Of a stretch of 64,000 nucleotides of DNA, positions 47,960 to 58,350 are shown piece by piece. The notes below the pieces were generated by a model. The model was not told the origin of the DNA. It worked only from the letters and a program-made list of their open reading frames with translations, and did no database searches. Source of the DNA: Hermatobates lingyangjiaoensis (Eukaryota > Arthropoda > Insecta > Hemiptera > Hermatobatidae); assembly GCA_026182355.1 (NCBI GenBank), contig JAPFBL010000222.1, forward strand, positions 711,001 through 775,000, written 5' to 3'. A program made the translations under genes and the position numbers. The stretch's first letter is position 1. Each line of letters starts with the position of its first letter.

Positions 47960-48250
47960 ACCTGGTTTGTCAATACAAATATAATTACAGCGACTGTAAA
48001 ACCTGCCAAAACAGGTATATTGGTATGACTAAGACTTAATTTTCAAGGAGAGTTGTCATAGTACCGACAAGTTATATAATATATGTGTATAACACCATGG
48101 AAAAATCCTGATATGCAATACAAAAATAATCCAGAAAGAAAAATAATCTTAGTGGAAAAACATAAGAAGCCCCTCATTATACAAAAAAAAATCTAAACAA
48201 AAATAGTGAAATAAAAAACAATGATGTTATATTCAATACTTATATATAAT
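47960..48250 (+). pseudogene. Decayed PLE GIY-YIG domain
   Basis: The plus strand near 47990-48040 reads C-K-T-C-Q-N-R-Y-I-G-M-T-K-T, a GIY-YIG core with its paired cysteines, then stops and frame changes. Followed at 48585-48680 by a family J end in the same orientation, so both may belong to one element. Confidence 0.6.
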
Positions 48251-48584
48251 GAAGCTAGGAAAATAATTTCAGGTAGTCGATGAAACGCATAGCTCAACTA
48301 TGTACCTGCATTTTAAACAAATATCTCTATCGTTTATCTTGTCAATGATTTCAAAAACTACTTACACAATTAAAAACAATTCGAAAACACGATCGTTTAC
48401 CTTCTGATCATGAGAAGTGACCACTTGAAAGGTATTGAGTATTGGATTAATACTATGTTGTACAAATGTAATCATAAAGATGCAGTTTTAGAATATCGAA
48501 TGCCTACTGAAAAAACAAGGGTTAGCCAAGTAGAATTATTTGTTTAATAATAATAAACTGAGCTTGAAAAATCCTTAAATGACT

Positions 48585-48680
48585 TGAAATTTGACTCTGA
48601 CGAAGACCACGTGTTTTGGTTGAAAGATCTTAGTCTTTTTTCTGAATCCTTTTTAGGTGTTAATATATATAAATATATTT
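48585..48680 (+). mobile_element. Family J end with hammerhead-like core, plus strand
   Basis: CTGACGA near 48598, a GACC...GGTT stem and GAAAG near 48624, then a TA-rich end. An opposing degenerate copy is at 48960-49075, giving another inverted arrangement across a TG microsatellite. Confidence 0.6.
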
Positions 48681-48891
48681 CATAATAAACACGAGAAAAA
48701 AAATAAACCTCAAAACTACAAAAAAACTGAAAACAAAAAAATTATTAAAATAATAATATCTTCCAGCAAAAATAAATAGTCTTCCTCAGATTTTAACTGA
48801 GCTTCTGTTTCATTTCTGTGTGTTCTTTTCGTGAATATAGTATATTTATTTTGTTGAAACTTTTCATTTAATTGGTTATATATGTATACAA

Positions 48892-48895
<4 letters not shown>

Positions 48896-48934
<39 letters not shown>
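48896..48934. repeat. (TG)n microsatellite
   Basis: About 18 TG units, then TATG and TTTG variants. Confidence 0.95.
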
Positions 48935-48941
<7 letters not shown>

Positions 48942-48959
48942 GTGTTTGTGTGTGTATCA

Positions 48960-49075
48960 ACGTCTATGACATAGTAAGAAATGATAAAAAAAGACTAAGA
49001 TCTTTGAACCGTAACAAGTGGTCTTCATTAGAGTAAAAGCTCAAATGAAACTATATATGTAGAAATATCTGGTGT
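48960..49075 (-). mobile_element. Family J end, degenerate, minus strand
   Basis: The minus strand reads CTAATGAAGACCAC then ACGGTTCAAAGATCTTAG; both core boxes are changed. Confidence 0.5.
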
Positions 49076-49544
49076 AGGGTTGGGACAGTGAGAGACAAGA
49101 GAGGTGTTTTAAAGCGTACAAAGTGCAGAAAAGGTCAGCGGACCGGGGAGAGATGTTAGGGTAACCAATGGAATTTTGGAAGAAATAAGTGGAAAAACTA
49201 TCTGCTACCTGTCAACCCTCTTAAATGAGAGAATTCTCTCCTCCAAATAGAGTCGAACTTGAATAAATTATTACTTATGTAGTTAATGGTATTTGATCTA
49301 TTAAATGTAATCACAGAGGATCCGATAATATCGGATAATATGTTGTTAAATCTTAACAACATAACTTTTTCATAAGTAATCATATTAGATGTGACTAAGT
49401 GGTATTTAATAGGTGTTAAGCAATATTATGTGAATGACACATCTGAATACTACTTACCAGTTCAGTTGTTACGCGGATGTGAACCAGCTCCCAGGAGCCA
49501 TGTAAAAGTTTCTCAGAATCTCTTAAAATGACGTATCGATTGTT

Positions 49545-49784
49545 TCTCTATATATGTCTCAGAGTAAACTGTAAGCAAGTATTAAATAGAAAACGCACAC
49601 TTACAGTCTCAAATTTTTTGGTTTTGCCATCATCAGGAAAGAAGGGATAGGGACACCAAGCACACTTGCGAAGTGACGGTTGGAGACCGTCTAAAGTTCG
49701 AGTCTGTAAGTATGCTCGTATCTTCACTCTATGTCTACAGTTTACTGTGAAACATTTTTTGCCCTTTGTGGATAGTTTTCCTGT

Positions 49785-49814
<30 letters not shown>
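49545..49814 (-). mobile_element. PLE-like 3'-end fragment M and (TA)n
   Basis: The minus strand has CTGATGA-TGGcaaaaCCA-AAAA near 49653-49630. AGTAAACTGT near 49564 and its reverse near 49739 suggest a small inverted pair. (TA)n 49786-49814 separates it from A2. Confidence 0.45.
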
Positions 49815-49817
<3 letters not shown>

Positions 49818-50204
49818 TGTGTTCTCTAATCGGGGTTCGGTCAATTTTCCAGGATAAAAAATCAAAATCTCGTTGCCAACGTTTCGGTTGTATTTGAAAC
49901 CTTTTTCATAGGCCTACAAACAAAGGATAATAAGAAATCACATATCAACATCAAACATATACACAATATGAAAATGGATTGTTACAACTTATGAATATTA
50001 CAAGCAGAAATATTTCAGAGATACATAAAACAATATTACTTACAGAAGTAAGAATTTTTTAACTAAGGAAATGAAATTTACATTATTTAAAGGAACAACA
50101 ATGTTAGCCGGACAAAACCTTCGACTAGACTAATAAGATAACATTACAAATAACCTCAACACTGTTCACTCAAGGGAACTAAATAAATCAAATTTCACTA
50201 AACC

Positions 50205-51267
50205 TCAGCACAACACTCCAGAATAAATATTACTTAAATTAGTAATATCACTTCTATGATTAATCGAACTTAGATCCTTTTTAATATATAACATCTCAAG
50301 TGTCTTCCTTCTTTGCTCATCTTTTTCTTTTTCTATTATAGTTGTATCTTCAAAATCGAACGTGTGACCTTCGTTTATGGCATGCCCAGCTAAGGCTGTT
50401 GCGTTACTTTTATTTGTTCTTATGGAATAATTATGTTGGTACAACCTTTCTTTGAGAAAACGACTAGTTTCACCATAGTAACACTTGTCACAGTCTTTAC
50501 ATTTGATGGCATAAATGAGGTTACTTTGTAATTCCTTCGGTATTTTTTCTTTCAAATTTGAAAATAAAGATTTATTTTTTCTTTAATTATAAAATGCCAG
50601 TGTATCTTCAGGTACGTTTCGTTTGAACGCTTTTCTAATTGATTGTGATAAGCCCTCAACATAAGGAAATTTGAAATACTTCCTATTTATAACTTCTAGT
50701 TCAGCATGATCTTCATTTGAATGTGCTGGTTGCTGTCTTAAATATCTTAACCAATATCGTTCAACTAAGTTCTTCGGATAACAATTTTTCTGTAACAATA
50801 ATTTCACCCTTTTCTTATTTTCATTTAGAAAACATGGACTACTTATTTCAATAACTTTTTTAATCAAATATTGGACGCAATTTAATTTTTGGTTTCTAGC
50901 ATAAGAAGAATGGTAGTTCAGGATTCTTGCAGCACTGGTAGGTTTTTTAAACCAATCCGTTAAGATATTTCCATTTTCACCTCTTATAACTTTCACATCT
51001 AAGAATGGCAGATTTCCATCTTTCTCTACTTCACAAGTGAATTGTAGACGATTATGAAAAGAATTAAATATATTTAATACATTCTCTTCTTCTCCCTTTT
51101 CAATAATTAAAAACAAATCGTCCACATATAATTTAATAAATTTCACCTTCGTACCTAATTTATTGATACTGTTTTCCAATAGTTCAATCATAACTATATT
51201 TGCAAGAACTGGTGAAATTGGTGATCCCATTGGTAATCCATATTTTTGTTTATAAATAGTACCATCA
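50205..51267 (-). pseudogene. PLE RT C-terminal half and GIY-YIG domain, A2 minus arm
   Basis: From the junction at 51267 this reads the RT from G-T-I-Y-K-Q-K-Y-G-L-P-M-G-S-P-I-S-P through YVDD, the thumb and the linker. It is then cut by an in-frame stop at 50583-50585, where A1 has Lys. The GIY-YIG domain follows in the same orientation, 50555-50205. The fingers and first catalytic Asp are missing. The frame upstream of the junction (to 51338) comes from the other arm and is not real. Very close to A1, apart from the stop. Confidence 0.88.
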
Positions 51268-51269
51268 TT

Positions 51270-52022
51270 GATTGGTTTAAAAAACCTACCAGTGCTGCAA
51301 GAATCCTGAACTACCATTCTTCTCATGCTATAAACCAAAAATTAAATTGCGTCCAAAATTTGGTTAAAAAAGTTATTGAAATAAGTAGTCCATGTTTTCT
51401 AAATGAAAATAAGAAAAGGGTGAAATTATTGTTACAGAAAAATTGTTATCCGAAGAACTTAGTTGAACGATATTGGTTAAGATATTTAAGACAGCAACCA
51501 GCACATTCAAATGAAGATCATGCTGAACTAGAAGTTATAAATAGGAAGTATTTCAAATTTCCTTATGTTGAGGGCTTATCACAATCAATTAGAAAAGCGT
51601 TCAAACGAAACGTACCTGAAGATACACTGGCATTTTATAATTAAAGAAAAAATAAATCTTTATTTTCAAATTTGAAAGAAAAAATACCGAAGGAATTACA
51701 AAGTAACCTCATTTATGCCATCAAATGTAAAGACTGTGACAAGTGTTACTATGGTGAAACTAGTCGTTTTCTCAAAGAAAGGTTGTACCAACATAATTAT
51801 TCCATAAGAACAAATAAAAGTAACGCAACAGCCTTAGCTGGGCATGCCATAAACGAAGGTCACACGTTCGATTTTGAAGATACAACTATAATAGAAAAAG
51901 AAAAAGATGAGCAAAGAAGGAAGACACTTGAGATGTTATATATTAAAAAGGATCTAAGTTCGATTAATCATAGAAGTGATATTACTAATTTAAGTAATAT
52001 TTATTCTGGAGTGTTGTGCTGA
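51270..52022 (+). pseudogene. PLE thumb, linker and GIY-YIG domain, A2 plus arm
   Basis: Starts at the W-F-K-K-P thumb segment, downstream of YVDD, and runs to an in-frame stop at 51642-51644. This is the same Lys-to-stop change as in the minus arm. The GIY-YIG domain continues 51672-52022 and is identical in residue content to the other arm as far as I compared. No RT catalytic centre is present. It ends with the usual short C-terminal tail and stop. Confidence 0.88.
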
Positions 52023-52447
52023 GGTTTAGTGAAATTTGATTTATTTAGTTCCCTTGAGTGAACAGTGTTGAGGTTATTTGTAATGTTATCTTATTAGTCT
52101 AGTCGAAGGTTTTGTCCGGCTAACATTGTTGTTCCTTTAAATAATGTAAATTTCATTTCCTTAGTTAAAAAATTCTTACTTCTGTAAGTAATATTGTTTT
52201 ATGTATCTCTGAAATATTTCTGCTTGTAATATTCATAAGTTGTAACAATCCATTTTCATATTGTGTATATGTTTGATGTTGATATGTGATTTCTTATTAT
52301 CCTTTGTTTGTAGGCCTATGAAAAAGGTTTCAAATACAACCGAAACGTTGGCAACGAGATTTTGATTTTTTATCCTGGAAAATTGACCGAAGCCCGATTA
52401 GAGAACACACCTATTCTATCAAACGGTCGATATATTATTGAATCTGT

Positions 52448-52456
52448 TATATATAT

Positions 52457-52493
<37 letters not shown>
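52448..52493. repeat. (TA)n between A2 and A3
   Basis: Long TA tract with one ATTATT interruption. Confidence 0.95.
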
Positions 52494-52495
<2 letters not shown>

Positions 52496-52858
52496 TGTGT
52501 TCTCTAATCGGGGTTCGGTCAATTTTCCAGGATAAAAAATCAAACTCTCGTTGCCAACGTTTCGGTTTTATTTAAAACCTTTTTCATAGGCAGAAGTAAG
52601 AATTTTTTAACTAAGAAAATGAAATTTACATTATTTAAAGTCTAGTCGAAGGTTTTGTCCGGCTAACATTGTTGTTCCTTTAAATAATGTAAATTTCATT
52701 TTCTTAGTTAAAAAATTCTTACTTCTGCCTATGAAAAAGGTTTTAAATAAAACCGAAACGTTGGCAACGAGAGTTTGATTTTTTATCCTGGAAAATTGAC
52801 CGAACCCCGATTAGAGAACACACCTATTCTATCAAACGGTCGATATATTATTGAATCT
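52494..52858. mobile_element. PLE family A inverted pair A3, terminal segments only, intron removed
   Basis: Minus arm 52494-52640 and plus arm 52641-52858. Both arms lack the 130-bp intron at exact splice sites. The plus arm ends in the longer terminal form, matching A2's right end. No protein domain is included. Confidence 0.9.
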
Positions 52859-53070
52859 GTTATATATATATATATAAAACAAGATTTCATAATAAAACGT
52901 GAAAAATAATCAACAACCAAACAATAATAAAAATGAAAAAAAGAAAAAAAAAGATCTCCCAACCGTAACAAGCGGTCTTTGTTGGTTGGGATTTGACTCT
53001 TATGAAGACCGCTTATTACGGTTGAAAGATCTCTTTTTTTTTCCATTGCTTATTGTGGTTTGTACGTTGG
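52859..53070. mobile_element. Family J inverted pair after a short (TA)n
   Basis: (TA)n 52859-52876. The minus arm to about 52990 and the plus arm to 53070 each carry an AGACCGC...GGTT(G/T)..AGATCT core. The plus core is CTTATGA (52999-53005), GACCG/CGGTT stem, GAAAG (53024-53028). The plus arm ends near a short TATATATA. Confidence 0.65.
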
Positions 53071-55790
53071 TATGTACATATATATAAATCAACATCTAAA
53101 TAACAGTAATAAATTCAAAATTGAGACTAAAGTTTTTCAATGAAAAGTACTAATATGGGACATATTATAATTTGAAATTAATCAAAAATAAATATTCATA
53201 CACTCCTTTACATTAAAAAATGTTTGCGGAATTTTAACATTATAAATATATTTTGTTATCAGTCAGGTAAAAATAGATGAAAATAATGAGATAAATTCAT
53301 GAAAAATAAATGAAGAAATGAAATACTTAGATGTATGGTGTAGAACTAATGAAACTCTAATACACCCATATACAACAGTCAAGAGTTGTTATTTATTTTC
53401 CTAGTTTGGATAGCTTTAAATATATATTCCTAAAAAGAAAAACACTTAAAGCGATCCGTTTTTTATTGGGTGTTAAAAAAAAGGGCAAGTTTGTTAAGTG
53501 AGATAGAAGGGTAGTGCAAGAGAGGCTCCATGTAATAGAGAAGATAAGTTACTGACCGCTTGAGTCTGAGCCAGTTCAATGAAACATTTTCCTTTTCTTC
53601 TATTGCAGCTTATTCTCTATTCTAAAAGTCACAATTAAATTTTGTCTGCTTTTAGCAATAACAGAACTTTGGTCATTATCTTCCTCCCTTCATCAGTTCT
53701 CTTAACCACTTCTTCCACTCTTTACAAATATTTTATTTCACTAAGCTATTATAACAAAACTTTATTTTGACCCAAAAAAAAAACTTTTCCATCGCAAATA
53801 CTTTCAATTTTTTCCTTGTTATATATTTGTATTGTACTCATTTTGTTGGAATATTTTAAACAACATCACACTAGTATAATATTTATTTGAATGAAAAATG
53901 CAAGTACATTGTAATTAAATTAATAAATTATGATTAATAAACATAAATGTCAAGATGTATGCACATTTAAAAATTATTGAAACTGTCTCCGATTACAGTA
54001 AGTCTTAGAAAAAAAATCACGTAAATTGATTAGACATAACTAGCTTTTATAATTCGATATCCATCATCATTAATAGAAGAAGGTTTGGGAAAGATGTTTA
54101 GGGTCCAAACGACAAACAGCTACTACTACTAATGTGTGCCATAAAGCATAGAAGAAGAACTTGAAAGAGAGAAGTTAATGGAAAATAGACAAGAAATGAA
54201 GACCAAATAAGCACATGGGTCATTTGAGATATAATAATAACTGTTATTATTTTTACTTGGCCATAAATAAAGTATAGTGTTAGTAAAAATATTCTATCTC
54301 GAGATTTTGACGGAATTACATGTTTTGAGATCCCCAAAGTCGTTTTATGAATTTTATCAAAAAGGCTGGGAAGATAGAATATAAATGTAGTAATCTGTGG
54401 CTGTAGTGAGAGGCCATTGAATGGTATTGGGGAGTTGTATCACTGAGAGGATCGATCCGAAGCAATTATAATTTAGCGGCTGTCATGACGAGTGTTGGTT
54501 CTTCTGGTGTGTCTGACACTTGGAAAGTACGAAACCTTGGCGTGTAAATTGTTTTTGAATACATTCTTAACTGGCAGTATAATTGCTGATATAGGAAGAC
54601 ATCGTGGATACGCTCTATGTTGACCTATTGGAAGAAAGCTATCAGCATGTAGGTAACTCTACTTTGTAGTTGATATCCTTAATTAACATCTTTTAACAGA
54701 TTATCACACTCTTACTTAATTTAACCTCGTTCTTGAGCTGTTCGATATATATTCAACCTGAGCCAACTAGCAGGTAAGAAAAAATTACCTGAATTATTAT
54801 GTCTTTCCTTACACATGATATGTATGTGAAATTTTGAAGAACAAAAAGATAACGTAGTATTACTTTTCCTTTTTTTCTTTTGTAGTTATTACGTTATTAT
54901 TTTTTAGCTGTTTTATTCTTTATTTTTTAATTATGATTTTACTTTAATATAAGTAAAATATAGTGATCGTGAAAAAATATAGCATTACAAGAGCTACCAT
55001 GCTTTTTTTTTCAATCACCAAAAAATTTTTTGTTGATTCGATCGACATAAAATTTTTCATTAGGTGTTGATTTGCTACGAGTACCCATCAGCTTCAATAT
55101 TGGATGAGAAATATTACGCTAACGACAACTGTGGAGGTGTAGCTCGAATAGAATGATTAGTTTTTGGTAAAAAAGAATCCTCAAAAGCGACAATAGCTGT
55201 ATCAATAAATGGAATCAACAGAATCAGTAACAACAATTTTCGTTAACAAATATAACACTTATAAATTATTAAATTGGTCACTATAGACGGCTACATTGAT
55301 TTGAAGAGGCTTTTTGTGATTTGCTCTTGAATCTATTAACTTTGTACATACAAATTTAAGCAAGTACAAATAATATATACAGTACAGCATAATAAATACT
55401 TTCATCCAGGAACTATATAGTAGGTTACAGCAATCGAATTTAAGAATAATTAATGCAAATATTGGTCTTACCACAGGTAAAACTTGACTGCTGAATATTT
55501 ATGCAGTAGGATGACCTACTGGGTAGTCTAAATAACTAATGTTTCTTTAACAAGTATATGAAATCAACTATTTCAAACGTCATAATTTGTACCACACTGT
55601 TTAATATTAATCTACACTATGGTCCTATTAAGACAAAAAGAAACTCAGTTACTTGTTAATGAGTTTTTACATTCCTTATAGTAAAGTTGAGTGTAGACCA
55701 CTTCAGATATTTTATAGATTAAAATTGGTTTAGCCAAATATTTTTTCTTAGTCTGCCATACTACTTATTACCGTAGTACACACTGCGTGC
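53071..55790. other. AT-rich DNA without recognised genes
   Basis: Frames at 54098-54337 and 55259-55474 show no motif. Nothing recognised. Confidence 0.5.
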
Positions 55791-55920
55791 TTAGTTGTTT
55801 GCCAGCAGTGCATAACTCATCATCTTCTTCTCCTTCACCTGATGACGGCGAAGTCGAAATATTGAAGTCAACTATGTATTGTTTTTACGTTTCTTTTCTT
55901 GAAATCGTTTGATATACATG
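55791..55920 (+). mobile_element. PLE-type 3'-end fragment with hammerhead-like core
   Basis: CTGATGA (55839-55845), a short GGC/GTC wobble stem, GAAAT (55856-55860), followed by T/A-rich DNA up to the LTR element. No coding region attached. Confidence 0.45.
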
Positions 55921-56021
55921 AATTACTTCATATCTTCTCTCTTTTTTATTACTTTTGTCTCTTGAACATCGTTTAGTGCTGATATTACCGAGAAAATTGA
56001 ATGTTTTTTTTGTAGTAGTAG

Positions 56022-56356
56022 AGTTATAGAGTTAGAGTTATACAATTATTACTTTATAAGAATTCTCCAACAGCTATTGGAAACTTCCATCGCAGCCAAC
56101 GGAAACACCAGCGGATACACCTTATCTTCGCAGTCGCCCTTGGAGACTCACCCACCCCCTCGTCGGAAATACTCTGTCGCTATCACTGATAGCGTTTCAT
56201 TATATAAAGTCATAGGATCCATTGATAACTAGGTTAGTCTTAAATTAGACATAGACTTGTTCTAATTCTTGTATTGATGTCTTGACGTGTAGCTTCTTGT
56301 CAAATAAACTTTTTTTCTTTTTTTAAAAAGTTTAATTCACTTAAACATATTTAACT
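56022..56356 (+). repeat. 5' LTR
   Basis: 335 bp. It holds a perfect 7-bp hairpin CGCTATC/GATAGCG (56178-56194), a TATATAAAG box (56201-56209) and AATAAA (56303-56308), so promoter and polyadenylation signals are both readable. Confidence 0.95.
56201..56209 (+). promoter_or_regulatory. LTR TATA box
   Basis: TATATAAAG, about 100 bp upstream of AATAAA. Transcription would be expected to start roughly 25-35 bp downstream. The same box lies at 63516-63524 in the 3' LTR. Confidence 0.6.
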
Positions 56357-56375
56357 GGCGCCCGAACTCAGGGAC
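56356..56375 (+). promoter_or_regulatory. Primer binding site, tRNA-Lys-like
   Basis: TGGCGCCCGAAC followed by TC and AGGGAC. The first 12 bases match the complement of the 3' end of tRNA-Lys(UUU), with two extra bases before AGGGAC. The first T overlaps the last base of the LTR. Confidence 0.65.
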
Positions 56376-56997
56376 TTTGAGAGCTACATTTTGAGATCAA
56401 TCATCCCAAGATTATTAGCTTGAGTCTAACTCTTCACTCGAAGCCTACTCTGCGAACATCACTGTGACCAGTAGTCACAAGAAGACAGAAGATTTGCACC
56501 TCGGCACACTGCAAGGACAACCTCACCCAACTCTGAGAGACGTGGTCGATTCCCCAATCCAGAGCTTCATTCTAAGTAAGAATTATTAAATAATATTTGT
56601 AATTTTAAATTGTAATTCCTTGAAGACATTTTTTTTTCTAATTTTGAAAATTAATATTTGAATTTTTACTTCAAGTAATTTAATTAATTTTTTTTACTTC
56701 AAGAGCATCTTTTAATTGGAACTGAATTGAACTGAAACTTCTTAACTTGACTTGATATATATAACTTTTGAAATTTATAATAGTAGAACATTTAATATTT
56801 TTTTTTATTATTAACAGTTTAATTGAATCTATTTTCTTTGTCTATTTGCATATTTTTGTCGCACATATCATTACGATTTTTCTATTTTTTCTATTTTGAA
56901 TTTTTTTTTGTTCTCTTCATTTGATTTGCTTTAGAACTGTGTACAAATTTACACTTTGTTAAAACAACCAACACTTACTACACAAAAGTCAAACAAC
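56376..56997 (+). other. Leader between primer site and gag
   Basis: No long open frame. A TCTAAGTAAGAA sequence at about 56571-56582 could be the splice donor for the env mRNA, as errantiviral env is made from a spliced transcript; this is a guess from the motif alone. Confidence 0.4.
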
Positions 56998-58078
56998 ATG
57001 ACTGAAAAATATACTTACAACATCACTCGCGAAGACTATGACCACATACCGACTTACGACGGGAACCCCACTAAATTAATTAGTTTCATTAAAACTGTCG
57101 AGTCAGTATATACCCTAGTATGTGACCAAAAGAACACGAGTCACCTTATAAATCACGTGAAATTATTAAACAAAATTAAAGCTAGATTACAGGGATCAGC
57201 GGAAAATTTAATTTTATCGAAAGACGTAAATAATATAACGGAATTATTAACTCTCTTAAAAAAACCAATTTTCAGACTCTAGAACCATTGAATCACTTAA
57301 GGCAGAAATATATAGATCAAAAATGCACTTTTCAGAATCACCTTTTGATTTTTTAAATAGACTCGAAAACCTTAGACATTTAATATATAACCGGTATTCA
57401 ATTGATGGATTATCTGCAGACATATTGAAAGAATTAATGATACAAACAGAAAAGGAAATAATTTACCAATTATATAGCGAATATGACCCACAATTGTCTA
57501 ACTTTATTATAACCCAAAGTCCGGAAAATCTAGATGACTTTAGAAAAATTTTATTTACGAAATGCCAGTTTATTTTAGATTCAATAAATAAAAATAAGAG
57601 AAAAAATACGATTCCACATACTAATAAACATTTTCATAAAACTTCACAAAATTATAAGAATAATTATAGCACCCGCTTTTATTCGCACCCACACTTTAAC
57701 AACGAACAACCCCAACATCGCGCTCAGTACGTCCCAAAACCTAATTCACACAATTTTAAAAATCGACAATTTTCATCTCAACCATTTAATTATTCACAAA
57801 ATCAACATCGAGGTCCGCACTATCCAAGTAAATCATATCAACCTCCTTTAAACGACTCTAATACAGTTTCCATGCGAACCGTGAGCAGTGTTCACCCAAG
57901 ACCTAGCCAAACACATGAACTAACATATATTGACACAAAAAAAGACGAGATAATAAAACAATTAGAAGAACAAATTAAACACTTGACAGATCAACAAAAT
58001 TCATTTATTCAATATAAAGACAGACACAAAGAAAACTTTAGAAGAAACGAACAATTAGAGGAAGATTTTTTAGGATAA
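56998..58078 (+). pseudogene. gag: gag, frameshifted
   Basis: Starts at ATG 56998 (AACAACATG context) and is open to 57282. The gag-like protein continues in the next frame up to the stop at 58076-58078. The break lies at a run of seven A at 57258-57264, where a one-base indel fits. The first block includes P-T-Y-D-G-N and a capsid-like helical region; the second has D-F-L-N-R-L-E-N-L-R. The C-terminal part is Asn/His/Gln/Lys-rich with no CCHC zinc knuckle, as is usual for errantiviral Gag. Gag would form the particle that packages the RNA. A homopolymer error in the assembly is a possible alternative to a real mutation. Confidence 0.85.
58066..58072 (+). promoter_or_regulatory. Programmed -1 frameshift site between gag and pol
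   Basis: TTTTTTA placed in the gag frame as T TTT TTA, six bases before the gag stop. A -1 shift enters the frame that carries the protease. UUUUUUA is a classic retroviral slippery heptamer. I did not model a downstream structure. Confidence 0.75.
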
Positions 58079-58350
58079 GGCAACAATCAAATGAATTGTG
58101 TAAGACCCAAAAGAATCACAATTTTGAATTAAATGTAACAAGTAAATCGCTCCCTTATATTATTGATGAAAAAAATCGAAAATGGTTAATAGATACGGGA
58201 TCAGAAAATAATTATGTTAACCCGAGAATAGTACACCCAAATATTTCCCGGTATAAAGAAAATTTCACTGTTACAACCCCTGCCGGAACTAAGGAAGGTA
58301 CAGAATATATCATTATAAATACAACAAAAATTTTAATAAGCCTTCGCTAA
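58073..58350 (+). pseudogene. pol: pol N-terminus: aspartic protease first half, frame broken
   Basis: The frame reached by the -1 shift contains W-L-I-D-T-G-S, the aspartic protease active site (Asp codon 58192-58194), and ends in a stop at 58348-58350. The second half of the protease (D-I-L-L-G near 58390) is at the start of the next frame, which is a further -1 step away. The step lies in or near the A5/T4 run at 58326-58334. Protease would cleave the Gag and Pol polyproteins; as read, it is split. The ORF's apparent start at 58096 is TTG and is not an initiator. Confidence 0.85.

Larger units (their letters stand above)
49815..52447. mobile_element. PLE family A inverted pair A2, two truncated arms
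   Basis: The minus arm 49815-51267 and plus arm 51270-52447 join with 2 bp (TT) between them. Relative to A1 the minus arm starts at the equivalent of 3574 and the plus arm at 3881, so the arms are truncated at different points. Both carry the 130-bp intron and share private variants, including a nonsense change. Outer edges adjoin (TA)n. Confidence 0.92.

Noticed and set aside
51246..51338. ORF starts crossing the A2 centre
   Set aside because: The first residues of both frames come from the opposite arm, so these starts are artefacts of the junction.
49815..52858. A2/A3 as an LTR element with inverted terminal repeats
   Set aside because: The repeated segments are PLE 3' ends with GIY-YIG coding sequence. 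There is no primer site, polypurine tract or target duplication of the LTR type.
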